Shown: positions 8,892 through 21,400 of the stretch, in pieces
Layout of the letters: each line of letters opens with the position of its first letter
How positions within the stretch are numbered: position 1 is the first letter of the stretch
Assembly (NCBI RefSeq): GCF_035938995.1
Contig: NZ_DASZGI010000070.1
Span: forward strand, 1-64,000
DNA: 64,000 nucleotides
From: DASZGI01 sp035938995
Lineage (GTDB): Bacteria > Actinomycetota > Actinomycetes > Streptomycetales > Catenulisporaceae
Reading direction: 5' to 3'
Position numbers and translations under genes: made by a program
Notes under the pieces: model-generated
Seen by the model: the letters and a program-made list of their open reading frames with translations, nothing else
The model's database searches: none
What the model was told of the DNA's origin: nothing

Positions 8892-9878
8892 ATGGTTCAG
8901 ATGGGCGAGACGACATCGGTTGACACCGATCTGATGGCCAAGCTGCTGCCGCAGATCGCCGCAGCCCGGCAGTTCGCCGCGGCGGCGCGCAGTGCTCTGG
9001 TGGCGAGCCAAGAGCCGCTGTCTGACGCGGCCGGCGACGACGCCGCGGGAAGACAGTTCCGCGATGCGCATACGAGCGCGCTGAGCCAGTGGGTGCAGTC
9101 GGCGGATGGCCTGGTGGGGACCTTGGTCGGCATCGAAGACGGTGTTAACACATCGGTTCGTGGCTACACCCAAACGGAGGAAGGCAACATCATCCTCAAG
9201 CCCCGTGCGGAGGATGTCACTACCAATCCCATGCCTGGTGCGCAGGAGGCCAGCCTCGACCTTAAGCCTGGTGCGCAGCAAGGCAATACCAATCCCGTGC
9301 CCGGTGCGGAGCGAACTACTACCAATCCGATGCCTGGTGCGCAGGAGGCCAACCTCGACCTCAAGCCTGGTGCGGGGCAAGGCAATCCCAGTCCGATGCC
9401 TGGTGCGCAGGAGGCCAGGATCGATCTCAAGTCTGGTGCGCAGGAGGCTAACCTCGACCTCAAGCCTGGTGCGGAGCGAGCTGCTACCAGTCCCATGCCT
9501 GGTGCGCAGGAAGCCAGCCTCGATCTCAAGCCTGGTGCGCAGCAAGGCAATCCCAGTCCCGTGCCTGGTGCGCGGGAGGCCAGCCTCGATCTCAAGCCTG
9601 GTGCGGAGCGAGCTACTACCAATCCGATGCCTGGTGCGCACGAGGCGAAGATTGACCTCAAGCCTGGTGCCGGACAAGCCCATGCCAATCCGATGCCCGG
9701 TGGGCACGAGGCGAAGATTGACCTCAAGTCCGGTGCGGGACAAGCCCATGCCAATCCCACGCACGGTGCGCACGAAGCCAGGATCGACCTCAAGCCTCGT
9801 GCGGAAGGCGACACCGGCACCCCTGCGGATACTCACATCCGCCCGGACACCGGCGACAAAGCCCCGCGGCGGGCCTAG
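8892..9878 (+). CDS. WXG100-like small-helix protein with 11-residue tandem repeat tail
   Basis: This is a protein of about 328 aa. Residues 1-95 are helical (AKLLPQIAAARQFAAAARSA, then a turn, then SALSQWVQSADGLVGTL) and resemble WXG100/ESX-type substrates or chaperones. After that, nineteen tandem undecapeptides run almost to the C terminus. Two unit types interleave: PGAQEASLDLK-like and PGAERTTTNPM-like. The tail is probably an extended stalk or binding surface. Starts are ATG 8892 (GAGGGAG 3 nt away) or ATG 8901 (12 nt). It lies between the YbaB-like gene and the giant toxin and is likely a partner in the toxin's export or delivery. The function is inferred from context only. Confidence 0.7.
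   Translation: MVQMGETTSVDTDLMAKLLPQIAAARQFAAAARSALVASQEPLSDAAGDDAAGRQFRDAHTSALSQWVQSADGLVGTLVGIEDGVNTSVRGYTQTEEGNIILKPRAEDVTTNPMPGAQEASLDLKPGAQQGNTNPVPGAERTTTNPMPGAQEANLDLKPGAGQGNPSPMPGAQEARIDLKSGAQEANLDLKPGAERAATSPMPGAQEASLDLKPGAQQGNPSPVPGAREASLDLKPGAERATTNPMPGAHEAKIDLKPGAGQAHANPMPGGHEAKIDLKSGAGQAHANPTHGAHEARIDLKPRAEGDTGTPADTHIRPDTGDKAPRRA
9201..9827 (+). repeat. Nineteen in-frame 33-bp tandem repeats
   Basis: Each 33-bp unit encodes 11 residues beginning P/S/H-G-A (first and last units P-R-A). Unit boundaries fall exactly every 33 bp from 9201, e.g. CCT at 9234 and at 9795. The units are degenerate and of two alternating kinds. The period is divisible by three and the sequence is GC-rich, so other frames on both strands also stay open; these are shadows. 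Confidence 0.95.
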
Positions 9879-9918
9879 TTAATCCGATCGTCACTTATCT
9901 CAGCGAGGAGATCGTGCG

Positions 9919-10083
9919 ATGCGTAGCGAGCTTCGGGAGATGCCGGGTCGACCCGGCATCTCGCTGAACCGCGTCGCGTCGCACAATCGACTCGCCACCT
10001 GGCGGCGGCACGTGGTCCGGGGCGGGCGTCGCAGCGCACCCGTTCCGGAGGTGCTGTCGCGTGCTGGGGGCGTCTTGCTGTGA
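9919..10083 (+). CDS. Small 54-aa ORF translationally coupled to the giant gene
   Basis: The ATG at 9919 follows GAGGAG by 8 nt, the best ribosome binding site in the locus. The ORF (MRSELREMPGRPGISLNRVA..., Arg-rich, ending GGVLL) stops with a TGA at 10081-10083. That stop overlaps the GTG start (10080-10082) of the giant gene as GTGA. Such an overlap usually couples translation. The peptide has no recognisable domain, no signal peptide and no membrane segment. It could be a leader whose translation controls the giant gene. A perfect 26-bp palindrome lies within its first codons. Confidence 0.6.
   Translation: MRSELREMPGRPGISLNRVASHNRLATWRRHVVRGGRRSAPVPEVLSRAGGVLL
9937..9962. promoter_or_regulatory. 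26-bp perfect palindrome inside the small leader ORF
   Basis: GAGATGCCGGG at 9937-9947 and its exact complement at 9952-9962 flank TCGA. In RNA this is an 11-bp stem with a 4-nt loop, starting 18 nt into the leader ORF and about 118 nt before the giant start codon. In DNA it is a symmetric protein-binding site candidate. Either reading puts a control element directly ahead of an 8,556-codon gene. Confidence 0.6.
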
Positions 10084-12420
10084 GTATTCAGATGCCTCCG
10101 GCTTTGCAGTGGGTGTCGCAGTTGGCGGTGGGTCAGCAGTGGCCTCAGGGGGATGAGGACCGGCTCAGTGAGCTTGGGGATGTGTGGCATAGCACTGCGA
10201 ATCAGATGTCGGGGTTCTCGGATCAGCTCGGTCCGTTGTCCTACGGGATGCAGGACGCGATGTCGGGTCCTGCGGGGGAGCAGTTTCATGCCCTGATCTC
10301 GCAGATCGGGTCGATGGCGCCGCAGATGGTGGCGGGGGCGCAGCAGGTCGGGGATATGGCGAGGAGCACCGCGGTGCAGACGCAGTATTCCAAGCTGATG
10401 ATCCTGTTGCAGTTGATCTGGATGGCTGAGCAGATCATCGAGTGGTCCACCACGATCTGGGGCCTGGCCGTGGCGGCGGAGGTGGAGGCGATCGGCCGCC
10501 TGGTGGTCTCCCAGATCGCCAGAAGGTTCCTGACCACCGTGATCTCGGCCACGGCGATCCAGACCGGGATGGACGCGCTGGTGCAGGCGTTCCAGATGTT
10601 CGTGCTGCACGACCGCACCAAGTGGGACACCTCCGCCACCGTGAGCGCGGCGGAGATGGGCGCGGTGGGCGGCGCGGTCGGTGGGGTGCTGCACGAGGTC
10701 GGGCACGCCCTCGCGCCGAAGTTCATCGAGACCGTGCCCGGGCGCTTGGGGATGGCCGGGGTGACCGGGTTGGCCACCGGGCTGGTGTCCAACGCGGCGT
10801 TCGGCGGGAGCCAGGACCTCGGGCTCGCGGTCACCTCCGGGATCGCCGGCGGCCTGTTCGCCGGGCGCGGCGGACAACACGGACACGGCGCCGAGAGCGG
10901 GGCGGGCATCGAGATGCCGAGCCCGGGCGCGCTGGACGAGCTTAAGGGCCTGCTCGATGAGGTGCGCTCGCAGAACGGCGACGAACCCGGCGTGCCCGGC
11001 GAACCTGGCGTGCCGGGTGAGTTCGGCGGACCGGGTGAGCCAGGCGTGGTGGACGGATCGCGGCAGGCGGCGGTGTCGTTCCCCACGGTCACCGGGCAGG
11101 TCGCGCCGCTGATCGGGTTGCCGGAGCGGACCGTGGCCGCGCCCGAGTCCGTGGCCGCGCCCGAGTTCGCGGCGGCCGCCCCAGATGCCGCCGGACTGAC
11201 GGGGCTGACAGGACTGACGGGGCTGACGGGGCTGACCGGGTTCGAGACCGGGCTGGTCGACACCACCGCGGCCGTCGCACCCGAGAGCGGCGCGGCGCGG
11301 GCGGACATCGGCGCGGCTGCGGCTGCGGGTGTGACCGAGCCGGGACTGGCGACGGCTGGGTCGGCGATGACCGCCGCGCAGTATGCCGAGCAGTTGCGCG
11401 GGCTGGACTTCGCGCCGACCCAACCCGCGCAGCACACGGCCTTCTCGGAAGCAGCCAGCCTGACCAGGCCCGGGTTCTCCGACGCGGCTGGCCTGACCGG
11501 GCAGCACATCGAACCAGGCGCGGCACAGACCGGTTCCGTGACCGGCATCGGTCATGGTGCGGCACAGACCAGCATCAGTCATGCGGTGGAGACCAGCCCG
11601 ATGACCGACGTCAGCCGGGTGACGGCGCCCGACGGTGCGATCGTGCCAGGGGAGCAGATTACCTCGGCCGAGTCGGCCGCCGTTCCGACGCACGTCGCCC
11701 CGGTCACCGAGCCGTCCGGGCTGGCGCACACGGTAGCCGAGCCCGCCCTCACCGGGCATCTCGACGCCGCCGCCCCCACCGCCGCCCCGACCGTCGTGGC
11801 CCCGAGCGAGCGCGTGCAGGCTGAGCTCGCCGCATCCAGCACGGCCGAAACGACGCGCTTCACCACACCAGAGCAGACAACTGCCATACCGGAGGCGTTC
11901 GGCGCACGGCTGGAGTCGGCCACACCCGCAGAATCCCTCGTCGCAGCACACGACGTGACCACGCCGGTGGAACCTCACAGTGTGCCGGAGGTTACCGGTG
12001 TCCGGCCGGAGCTGGCCACGGCAACCGAGCACACAGCTACACCGGCGGAAACTGTCACGGCGTCAGACGGGGTCGCCGAGCCGTCGGATGCCGCGCGTGC
12101 ACGACTGGAGTCGGGCACGCCGACAGAGGCCACCGCGATGGACCGGGCGAGAACCGGCACCAGCGAACCGGCGCGGCCGGAATCTGCGGCCGATGAGACG
12201 AGCGCGCGGCTCGAGGGTCCGGCCACGGAGCGGCCTTCGCACCTTGAGACCGCCGCTGCGGCGTCCGAGGATCGCCAGGGCGATGCTGCCGGAAGGTCGC
12301 AGGAGGCGGCTCGCGGCGTGCGTCAGGACTCCGGGCCGGCCGACCACGCCGACCAGGCCAGCCTCCCCGACCAGTCCGGCCACCCCGATCGCGCCGCGTC
12401 CGAGCCGAAATCAGCCGAAC
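10080..12420 (+). other. Giant protein: export leader, hydrophobic zone and stalk
   Basis: Residues 1-780. Helix pairs (LSELGDVWHSTANQMSGFSD) resemble WXG100-like leaders. Long hydrophobic helices (about 105-175) and Gly-zipper stretches (MGAVGGAVGGVLHEVGHAL; GLAVTSGIAGGLFAG) could insert in a membrane. The rest is disordered-looking and rich in Ala, Thr, Pro and Glu. Confidence 0.65.
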
Positions 12421-15400
12421 CTGAGATCCCGGCGATCGTCGTGACCGCTCCGCACGAGGCGGGCGGGGAACCGACTCTGTTCCTGAGCGCCGGTGGCAAG
12501 GAGCCTCCGGCGTTGACGCGGCTGCGTCTGCCGGGTGACGTCGTCGAGCACGCCCAGGCGGCTGCCGCTGTGCCCCGGGCCGTGGGTTGGAAGACACTGC
12601 TGGCCCACTCCCGCGACGGGAAGATCGTGGAGGGCGACGGCACGGCGGCCGGCGATCGTGTCGTGTCGGCGGCGGAGCTGGCCGACCGCCTCGGGGCCGC
12701 CGCCGGTGGATTCGACGGTGTCGTGATGGTGGTGTGCCAGGCCGGCTCGGACATACAGGCCGGGGCCGCCGCGGCACTGCACGCTGAAACCGGCGGGAAG
12801 TTCCCGATCCTCGCGCCGACCCACGAAGCGATCATGAACGACAAGGGCGACGTCGTGTCCGGCACCTGGGGCAAGAACGCGCGCGTGCCCAACCCGAACG
12901 GCGGCTGGGTGTTGTTCCACGCCAAGGCTCCCGCCGGGGAGGGTTCAACCGGGGACGCGGGTCCGACCCAGGACAGGCCTCCGACCGAGTTCAAGACCCC
13001 GTCGCTCAAAGAGGTCCTGCAACAGATCAAGGTGGAGGCGGTCCCTGGCGGGCTTCCCCCGGACCGGGCCGTCGGCTTCATGTCCGCGGTCGTGCCCGCG
13101 CAGCCGCGACGCCCCGCCCCGCAGCCACTCTCCCCCGGGCAGCGCGCCGCGCTGAATCAGCTCAGGTACGAGGTGCGGCCGGAGGATCTGGCGGTGCAAG
13201 TGGGCGTGGACTCGTTCTACCATGCGTTGATCGACGCGGGCGCCGTCAGGTATGACCCCGCAACCGACGTCCGGCGGGACGTCATCGACAGGCTGCGGAA
13301 CGCGATCGCGGACAGCGTGGAGCGAAATTGGGACGTACGCTACCGAACTCGTGCGGCTCCAGGTCAAACTCGAGACGAGGCGGTCGCCCTCATCCGTGAC
13401 CCGTCCAGGTGGACGGTCACCGACTCCAGGATCGTCCCGCAAGCCGTCAGCGACTTCCTGCGCGTCAACGTGGGCGTTATCGGGCCGCTGGGCCATCCCG
13501 AGGCGGTCGGCGATGCGGGCCGCGACCGTCTCAACGACGCGAACAGAAACGCGTTCGTCCTGGTGGAGACGGTCGGCAGGTATGTCGCCGCGCACCCGCT
13601 CCCCGACGATCCCAACCAGCCGGCCCGACCCGAGCTGCAACCGCCGCGCCCGCGGGACGCCCAGAACGCGTGGATCGCGCCGCTCACGCAAAACGAGTAT
13701 CAGCGGCTCCAGCAGGTGTCCGCGCGCGTGGGCCTGTCGGCGGACGGCTTTCGAGACGCCGAGGCGGCGCGTGTCAGGGCCGTATTCGAGGGGGTATCTC
13801 GCAACGCCGCCGCCCGACGACCGGATCCGATCGAATACAACCGCGTTGTCGAGGAACTCAGGCAGAACTTCAGGAACGCGGTACTCCACCCGGAGGAGGT
13901 GGCTCGGCGCGCTGAGCTCAATCGCCTCATTCGCCGGGAACAGGTGCGCGACGCCCTCGCGTACACGCAAGCCGACATCAACCCGCGAACGACCGAGCGG
14001 CGGGACGCGATCCTCGCGGCGCTCGGCCCGCAGGCTGACGCGCCCACCCGCGCAAGGGTGGACACGGTAGCACGTGAAATGGCAGAGGCCGAATTCTTCC
14101 CCGCCGCCGCACGGCATTACGACCGCATGGGCGCTGATCCTCAGCGGCAGTACGCGGTCGAAACGTTCGTGGAAGGGCTGCGTCACATCGAGACCGCGGG
14201 AGAGCCGCACGAACTGGCGGCCGAGGTGGAAGGGGCGCTCGCCGGCCCGGCGGTCGTCGCCCTCTTCCACGAGGTCGCCACCGCCCGCATCCGCTTTGAC
14301 GAGGCCCAATTCAACCGGCGGGTCGTCGAGCTGGCCCTGCAAGACGGCCAACGGGCCTTCGCACGCAGGGAGCAGGAAATTCTCGACCCGCACCGACGCG
14401 AGGCCTTGGCCATCGCCGAGTGGCACCTCCGACAGGGCAACGCGATCGAGGATCTGTGGACCGAGCGGCCGGCGCGCTACATGCCGCCGGGTTTCGGCGA
14501 GCTGCGACCCGATGGCGAGCGGCACTTCGCGTTGGGGCGCACCGGCCAGTTCGTGCGGCTCGGCGAGGTCGAGGTGCACCAGCACGACCGCCTCGCGCAG
14601 TTGCTCGCCCAGTCCGCCGTGATCGGGCTGAGAGACGGCCTCGTGAACCCTGACGCCATCCCCGCGCAGCACCAGACCCGATACGAGGATCTGCGCCTTC
14701 GGATCGGCGGCTTCATCGACCACTACGGCGAATCCGTTTTCGCGCAGCGGCTGCTCGAGGACGGTCTGGAGTTCGAAGACCGGGCGGGCGGCGATCGCGT
14801 CGTGGTGCGTTTCCGGCTGGAACCCGACCCCGACAGCGCGCACGAGACCAACCCGAACCTCGTCGAAGCACAGCTCGGCGTCAAGTCCGGCGTCGTGTGG
14901 CACACCCCGGTCGAATCGGACACCGAGCGGACATCCGGTAACGGCCGTACGGTGGAGAGCGACAACACGCTCGGTGTTTCCGGCAGCATGGGCGGTTCGT
15001 TCGGCGAGATTCCCGCCGACGAGCCGAACCTGGTCTTCTCCGTCTCGGGCGCCCCGTCGGCGAGCGCGTCGGCCTCCGAGTCACACAGCTTCAGTACAGC
15101 CGCGGTGTCCGCCACCAAGCGGCTCTTCGCCGACAGCAGCGGGCTGACCGCATTCTTCGACTTCCCACGCGCCACTCTGCAGGTCGACGTCGAACGACGC
15201 TTCCAACCACGCCACGAAAGCTTCCCGCTGACCGCCCGTTTCGGGTTTCCCGAGGATCTGTCGCCGATCAAACCGGCCGACGCCGGGCCAGGGGTGGTGT
15301 TCGAGAAGCGCGAGGATCCCGCAGAGCGGTTCGGTATGTCGCAAGCCGACCTGGCGGCACTCGAGACCGAGCCGGCCGGCGGTGCGCTGCACCAGGCCGC

Positions 15401-18400
15401 CGCCCGCGTCGCCGCGGTGCCGCACCACTTCTTCTTCCTCGGCGAGTCCGTCGCGGGGCTGGGTCCGGTCCGCAGGCAGGTCCTCGCTCTGCTCGGTCCG
15501 GAGGCGAAGCGCGAGCTGATCGAAGGCGTGCAGTTCAACCTGGGCGAACGCGCGGTCCTACGCGTGCTCGTCGACAACATGAACGACGCCGGTTACACCT
15601 CCCCGGAGTTCTTCACCGCCGACGGCCGCGAGCGGGTGCGGATGACGTCGCAGCTGGACATGCGCAGCGCCGTCTTCCTGAATGAGAGCGACGTCAACAT
15701 CAAGGAGGAGGCCCAGCGCTTCGTCAGCTTCTCCCTGGGCGACACGGAGGGCGATTCCTTCGGGGCGACGTTCGGCCTCAACGGCGGCCACACCTTCGGA
15801 GACTTGAGCGCACCCGCGGGGGGCAACGACAACCTGTCAGCGAGCGGGAACGCTTCGGCCCGGATGTCATCGAGCCGCTCGACGAACGCGAACATCGGGT
15901 CCGGGCACATCGTCGGTTTGGTCTACGAGGGCCCGACCGCCCTGTACAGGGTCACGTTCGGGATGAAGGTGCGGCTCGAGCAGACCGGCCAGGAGAGCCG
16001 TCCGGTCGCGGGCGACATCACCGTGTTGCTGCGGGTACCGCTGTACCAGCGGGCGCGGTTCGAGGCGATGCTCGCGGACCAGGCCTCGCCCGCGCCACGG
16101 GGCCACGCGTCCTACCCGAGGGACGTCGAGCCCATCGGCCACCTTCCCCAAGCGCGGCAGGACGAGCTGCTACGGCTGCAGGCCGAGGAGCACTTTCCCC
16201 CCGTGTCGATGGCTGCCGGCAAGGGTGTCGGGTTCAGCGCGATCAGCCATATCGGCGGCGGCGAGAAGGTGCTGCCGGAGATGGTGGACATGGCCAAGCA
16301 GGTCGGCGCGAACCTGGCCTACTCGCGTCCCTGGGATGCGGAGCAGGCCGACTACATGGCCACGCAGCTGGCGTCTCGGCTCCCCCGGGGCGGCCTGATG
16401 AACTGGGGCAGCGCGCTGTTCCAGGACGGCGGCGTGCGCATGGAGGTCACGCGTCCGGCCTGGGAGGGCCGCGAGGTGCTCACCTTCACCGTCAAAGGCC
16501 GGCTGTTGGGCTCCGCCCAGGCGGAGGCGGAGGCGGCGGCGAGGGCGGCTGCCCGGCCGCAGGACCCGCCGCCCCCGCCGCCCCTGCCGGAGCCGATCGA
16601 CAAGGGGCGGCTCAGCAGCGCGAAACTGGAGATCATGCCGTCGGCGTTCGCCGGCAACAGCGGTTCGGACACCGTCGACCGCGGATGGACATGGTCCGGC
16701 CAGGCCACGGGCACCTTCGGCCTGGGTGCGGGGAACCCACTGCGCTCACTCGGGATCACGGGCGGCGCCTCGGGCTCCTACGACAAGGCCGACACGCTCA
16801 ACGTCGGCGCCTCGGCGTTCATGCTTTCGGCGGACCTGTACCACGGCCCGGTGTGGTTCTTCGACCACCTCGCCGAGTTCCAGCTGACTCTCACTTCGCG
16901 CCACGAGCCCGGGTACAACCCCACCGACTTGGTCAGGACACTGCCCGGCCTCGCCATGGGCCGCAGCGGGAGGGGGACATTCCCCTTCACCGAGCAGACC
17001 ACGAGGCCGCTCGAGCGCACGGTGGGGGATGCCCGGGTCCGCTTCGTGATCGCGGAGCAGCTCGCACCGCGGCAGCCGGTCGATCCCGACGTCGCGAGGC
17101 GTGTCGGCACTCCGCGCGTGATCGCCACCGAAGCGGACAACCCTCCCCGGTTCGCGGGGGCGCGGCCGCGGAGGCTGTCGTTGCCACTGCCGGTGAGCGC
17201 GCGCGCGCGGCGTTCGGCGCAGCCGCCGTCGGAGCAGCACCTGGTGCGTCCGCTCCGGGTCCAGCCCCACCTGCGCGGCACGGGCCATGTCCCGCTGAAC
17301 CGGAGCGACCAGGTGACCGACGTGCTCGGCGGCGGCAGGTTGGCCGACCACATCGTCGGCGCGCTGCACCGGACCGGTGTGACGGTGGAGACCTACCGGG
17401 AAGAGCCGTGGATGATGACCAGCGCGGAGACGCTCGCGGCGTCGCAGGTGCGCGGTCCGAGCGAAATCCAGCGGGTATTCCACATCGGCGGGAAGATCGC
17501 CACCCGGAAGGTGATCGTCACCCTGACGGGTTTCCCGCACAACGTCGAGCCGACCGGCCAGCGTGCGTCGATCTTCCGGATGGACGTGGGCGAGGGCAAC
17601 AACTCGGTGGCCTCGACCACCACGCACTCCACCGCTTACCAGATGCGGGGTTCGGCGAGCCTCAACTTCCTGGACCACCAGGACGCCCACGGCGCGCAGA
17701 CGACCACACTGACGCCGTCGGGTTCGATGAACTTCTGGAACGAGTCGGCCAGCAAGACCATCAGCTACACCCCGACCACCGGGCGGCTGATCCAGGGCAC
17801 CCAGCATTCCGTGGAATACAAAGGCGACATGCTGTGGCAGGTCAAGGTGGTCGTGGTGCCGGTCAACCGGCTCTTCACCGGCCCGCCGATGGAGGCGCAC
17901 GCCCTGGTCGACGTGCCCGGCGGCATCAGTTTCCTGCGGTTGGCCGAGCCGATTCCCGCCCCGCGCACGCTGGACGGCCTCGCCGCCGTCCCGCGCCCCG
18001 TGGACGCCCCGGCGTATTTCCCGGACAGGCTCGTCATCGGCGAACCCGTCGCGAACCAGGACGGACATGCGCTGGCATTCCGGACGATACCCGCCACGCC
18101 GGGCAGCGGCGACCGTGTTCCCCTGGTCCCGGCGATCCCGCCGTCGGCCGCGTCCGAACGTTTCATGTCCCCCCACCAGGCCGGCCCGACCGCGTTCGAG
18201 GTGACCGGCGAGGGCAACCCGATCCACGACGCGGTGCGGGACCTGCTGGCAGCGCACGCCCCGGACCACCTCGAGGGTTATTGGACGGTCCAGGAAGGCG
18301 CCGGTTCGACGTCGGCCGACGATGGTCTGGATCCGCCGCATGCCCGCGAACTGCCCTTCGAGCTGCGCAACCTGCTCAACACCGGCTCGCTCGTGTCCTT

Positions 18401-21400
18401 CGGGGACTCGCTGTGGGGGACGGGACTGGTGATGACCAGAACCATGCAGAAGCTGGGCGGCGCCGTCGTCGAGACGGCGCGCGTGTCGTTGGAGTTCGAG
18501 CGCCAGGGCCCGTACAAGCTGGTCCAGTACGTCGACAGCGCGAACGTGACCCGGTACTCGTTCCGGCTCAACGCCGAGACCGAAGCGCGCACGGTCCCCG
18601 AGGCGCACTCCGCCGGGATCGGCCTCAACCCGATCCTGCGGGACGCCCCCTCCTCCGGCGACCATGAACTGAACGTGCTTCAGTCCTGGAACGTGGGGGC
18701 GTCGGCGAACTTCTCCACCTCGACCGCCCGGGGTCATTCGGTGGCGAAGACCTTCGCGACCCGCGACACCCACTTCATCGCCGGCGCCGCCGGACGCTTC
18801 GACGGCCCGGTCGACGTCAAGGTCACTCTGACGACGACCACGACCGTCGTGGGCATGCGCACGGCCAACTCCGCCTGGCAGCGGGTGCCCCGCACGTTCA
18901 CGACAGTGCACCCGAGCGTCCACGTGCCGATGCGTGAGCGGGTGATCATCCCCGCTCAGCTGATCGGGGACCACATGCGGGTGCCCGAGGACCCGCCGGC
19001 GCCGGTCGCCCCCGCCGGCGCGGCCGCGCCGCCGCGCTTCACGGCGGCGGTCACCGAGGTTCCGGTCGACTCGACCGCCGCCACGCTCGGGGCCACGCCG
19101 TTCCACCTCACCGCCGACGACCTGCTCGAGCACCACGCGTTCGTCACCGGATTCGACCATGCCAAGCTTCGCGTCGCGGACGGCGAGTTCCTCGGCCGCA
19201 TCCTCGGCGGCCCTCCGCGGCCGGGCAGCCACGTCGACCCCGCCGACCCGCGGACCAACGTCTACAAGGCCGCCGTCGCCGCGCTTTTCGAGGAGGGCAC
19301 CCGCGGCCGGGACGCGTTCCACTCCCTGTTCTCGTATCAGATGGCCACCCGGCAGCTGGAATTCCTGGTGACCGACACCGGGTTCACCTCCCCCCTCCTG
19401 GTGCGCGAGGGCGGGGTGGCCGGGGACATCCACGGACGCGTGACGATGAAGTTCGAGCTGTTCAACCCGCGCGTCGTGGGCGAGTCGACCGGCTGGTTGG
19501 AAACCGTGGACTACACATTCCGCGAATTCAACAGCTTCGACTCCACCGGTTCCAGCCGGAGCGCGGCCGTGAACGGCGGCGTCGCGCTGAACGTGGTCAA
19601 CCGGGACGCGGGCCAGCCCCCGAACTCGTTCGGGCATCAAACGCTCAACATCTCCGGCAGCGCCGCGCTGGGCCAGTCGGACGGCAGCAACGGCTTCGGC
19701 GTCCTCAAGACGATGCCCTGGCACCACCCCCAGAACCAGGGGGCCGCGCGGTTGCACGTGCGGCTGGACGTGAAGGTGACCGTTTCGGTGACCGCGCACA
19801 CCGAGGGCCCGATCGACCGGCTCCCGATCGAGGTGCCCGGCGGCACGGTCGAGGTGGCGCACATGATGCGGGACGCCGTCGAGGTCGCCCTGTCGCCGGA
19901 AGCAACGCTTGAAAAGGGAATCGTCAATCCGCGCGGCATGACGATCCCGTCCGGTGTCTTCGCGGTCGCGCACAACGCACAACGCCACGGCGTCGAGGAC
20001 AGCGTGATCGGCGACGTGACGGAAATGTACAACCTGCGCGGGGTGGATCCCGCACGTCACTTCGTCGTGTACGCGAACGTCATCCCAGGAACCCGCAGCG
20101 TCGTCGTGGGGGACCGGGTTTTGACTGCTCGTCAGTTCTACGACGAAGTCCTCGCCCACCGCGACTTGTCCAACCGCACCATCGTGCTCATCGCAGCCCA
20201 CGGTGACTTTACGGATGATCCGGGTCGTCTGTCGGTGGCCGCGCAAATCGCCAGACTGAGCGGCCGCAACGTCTTGGCCACCGTCAGCCGTGTGGGATGG
20301 ACCCGCGACGGCACGATCCGCGCGTTCTCGGGCGAGATGGGGCCCTTCGAGGGGAGATCCGCGTGGGGCCTGGTGACCCCGCGCCGGACCCGCACGTGGC
20401 ACGGCAGCGTGCTCGATCAGGCACTCGCCCGGATCGACGCGCCTCGACGCGGGGCCCTCGCCGCGCCGCGACCGCCTTCTGACGTGGCGCGCCGACCCAT
20501 GTACCCGCGGCGTGCCACCTTCTCCGATGTGTCGATTCCCAGCATTGCAGAGGCGTCGACTTCTGCTTCTACCCCGTCTCCGACCGCCCCGCACCGGCGT
20601 ACTTCCCTCCCCCCGACGTCGGCGGTTTTCGAGCAGGCGAGGGAGTCCTTTTCGCCGCAGTCGTCGCGGGTCGGCTCGCCGGCCCCGTCGCGGCCCCCGT
20701 CGCCGCCGCCCGGTGAGCGGATTCCTTCGGCAGCACGGACGCCGGGCGAGACGCCGTCCGTCTCGCGGCCCATTTCACCGCTGCACGAGTCGCCGCCGCT
20801 CGAGTACTCGCCCGAGCGGCCGTCCGAGTCGCCGTCCGGGTCGACGTCCGGGACGCCGTCCGAATCGCCCTTCCCGTCGCGGCGTGGTTCCCTCACGACG
20901 CCGGCGGTGCCTCTTGCCCAGGGGCGCATGCCCGAAGTCCCGGTGACCGGTGTGCGGTCGCGGCGTCAGTCCCTGATCGCGCCCATGGCGCCGATTGCCG
21001 AGACGGCGGCGCGCCTTGCCGAGCAGCAGGGGGCGGAAGGCCGCGGCGAGGAGCCGGTCGGCGGGCAGGTTGCCGCGCGGGTCGACTTCGCTGCTCTGGA
21101 CGACGCTGCTGTCCGGGATGAGTTTTTCAGCGCGCAGGATGCCGCGATCGCGGCCACGGACGCTCTAAGCGAGGCTCAACGTGTGTTGAGCGAGGGGGGC
21201 GGCGCGGGAGGATCCCACGCCCCTGACCCCTTCCAAGCGGTCCTGGATGCGCAAGGAGTGTTGAGTGGCGCGCGGGCCAGGTTGGTGCAAGCAGAATCCG
21301 AGATGGTGCGGCGCGGCCTGCCGACCGATGTGACGGACGCCCGGGGGCCGGGTGGGATCCGGATCGAAGACCGTTCGCAGGGGCGGCCGACTGCGCCGAG

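Noticed and set aside
9201..9827. Possible CRISPR array, given regular 33-bp spacing
   Set aside because: Units are contiguous, without spacers, degenerate and in frame with a protein; no cas genes are nearby.
8805..9836. A repeat-containing minus-strand frame opposite the WXG-like gene
   Set aside because: It stays open only because the 33-bp repeat period preserves frame; there is no ribosome site and no family resemblance.
16746..20594. A 1,282-codon open frame on the minus strand opposite the giant gene
   Set aside because: It is an antisense shadow caused by extreme third-position GC. Its product is Arg/Gly/His-rich low complexity, and the plus strand encodes conserved repeats.
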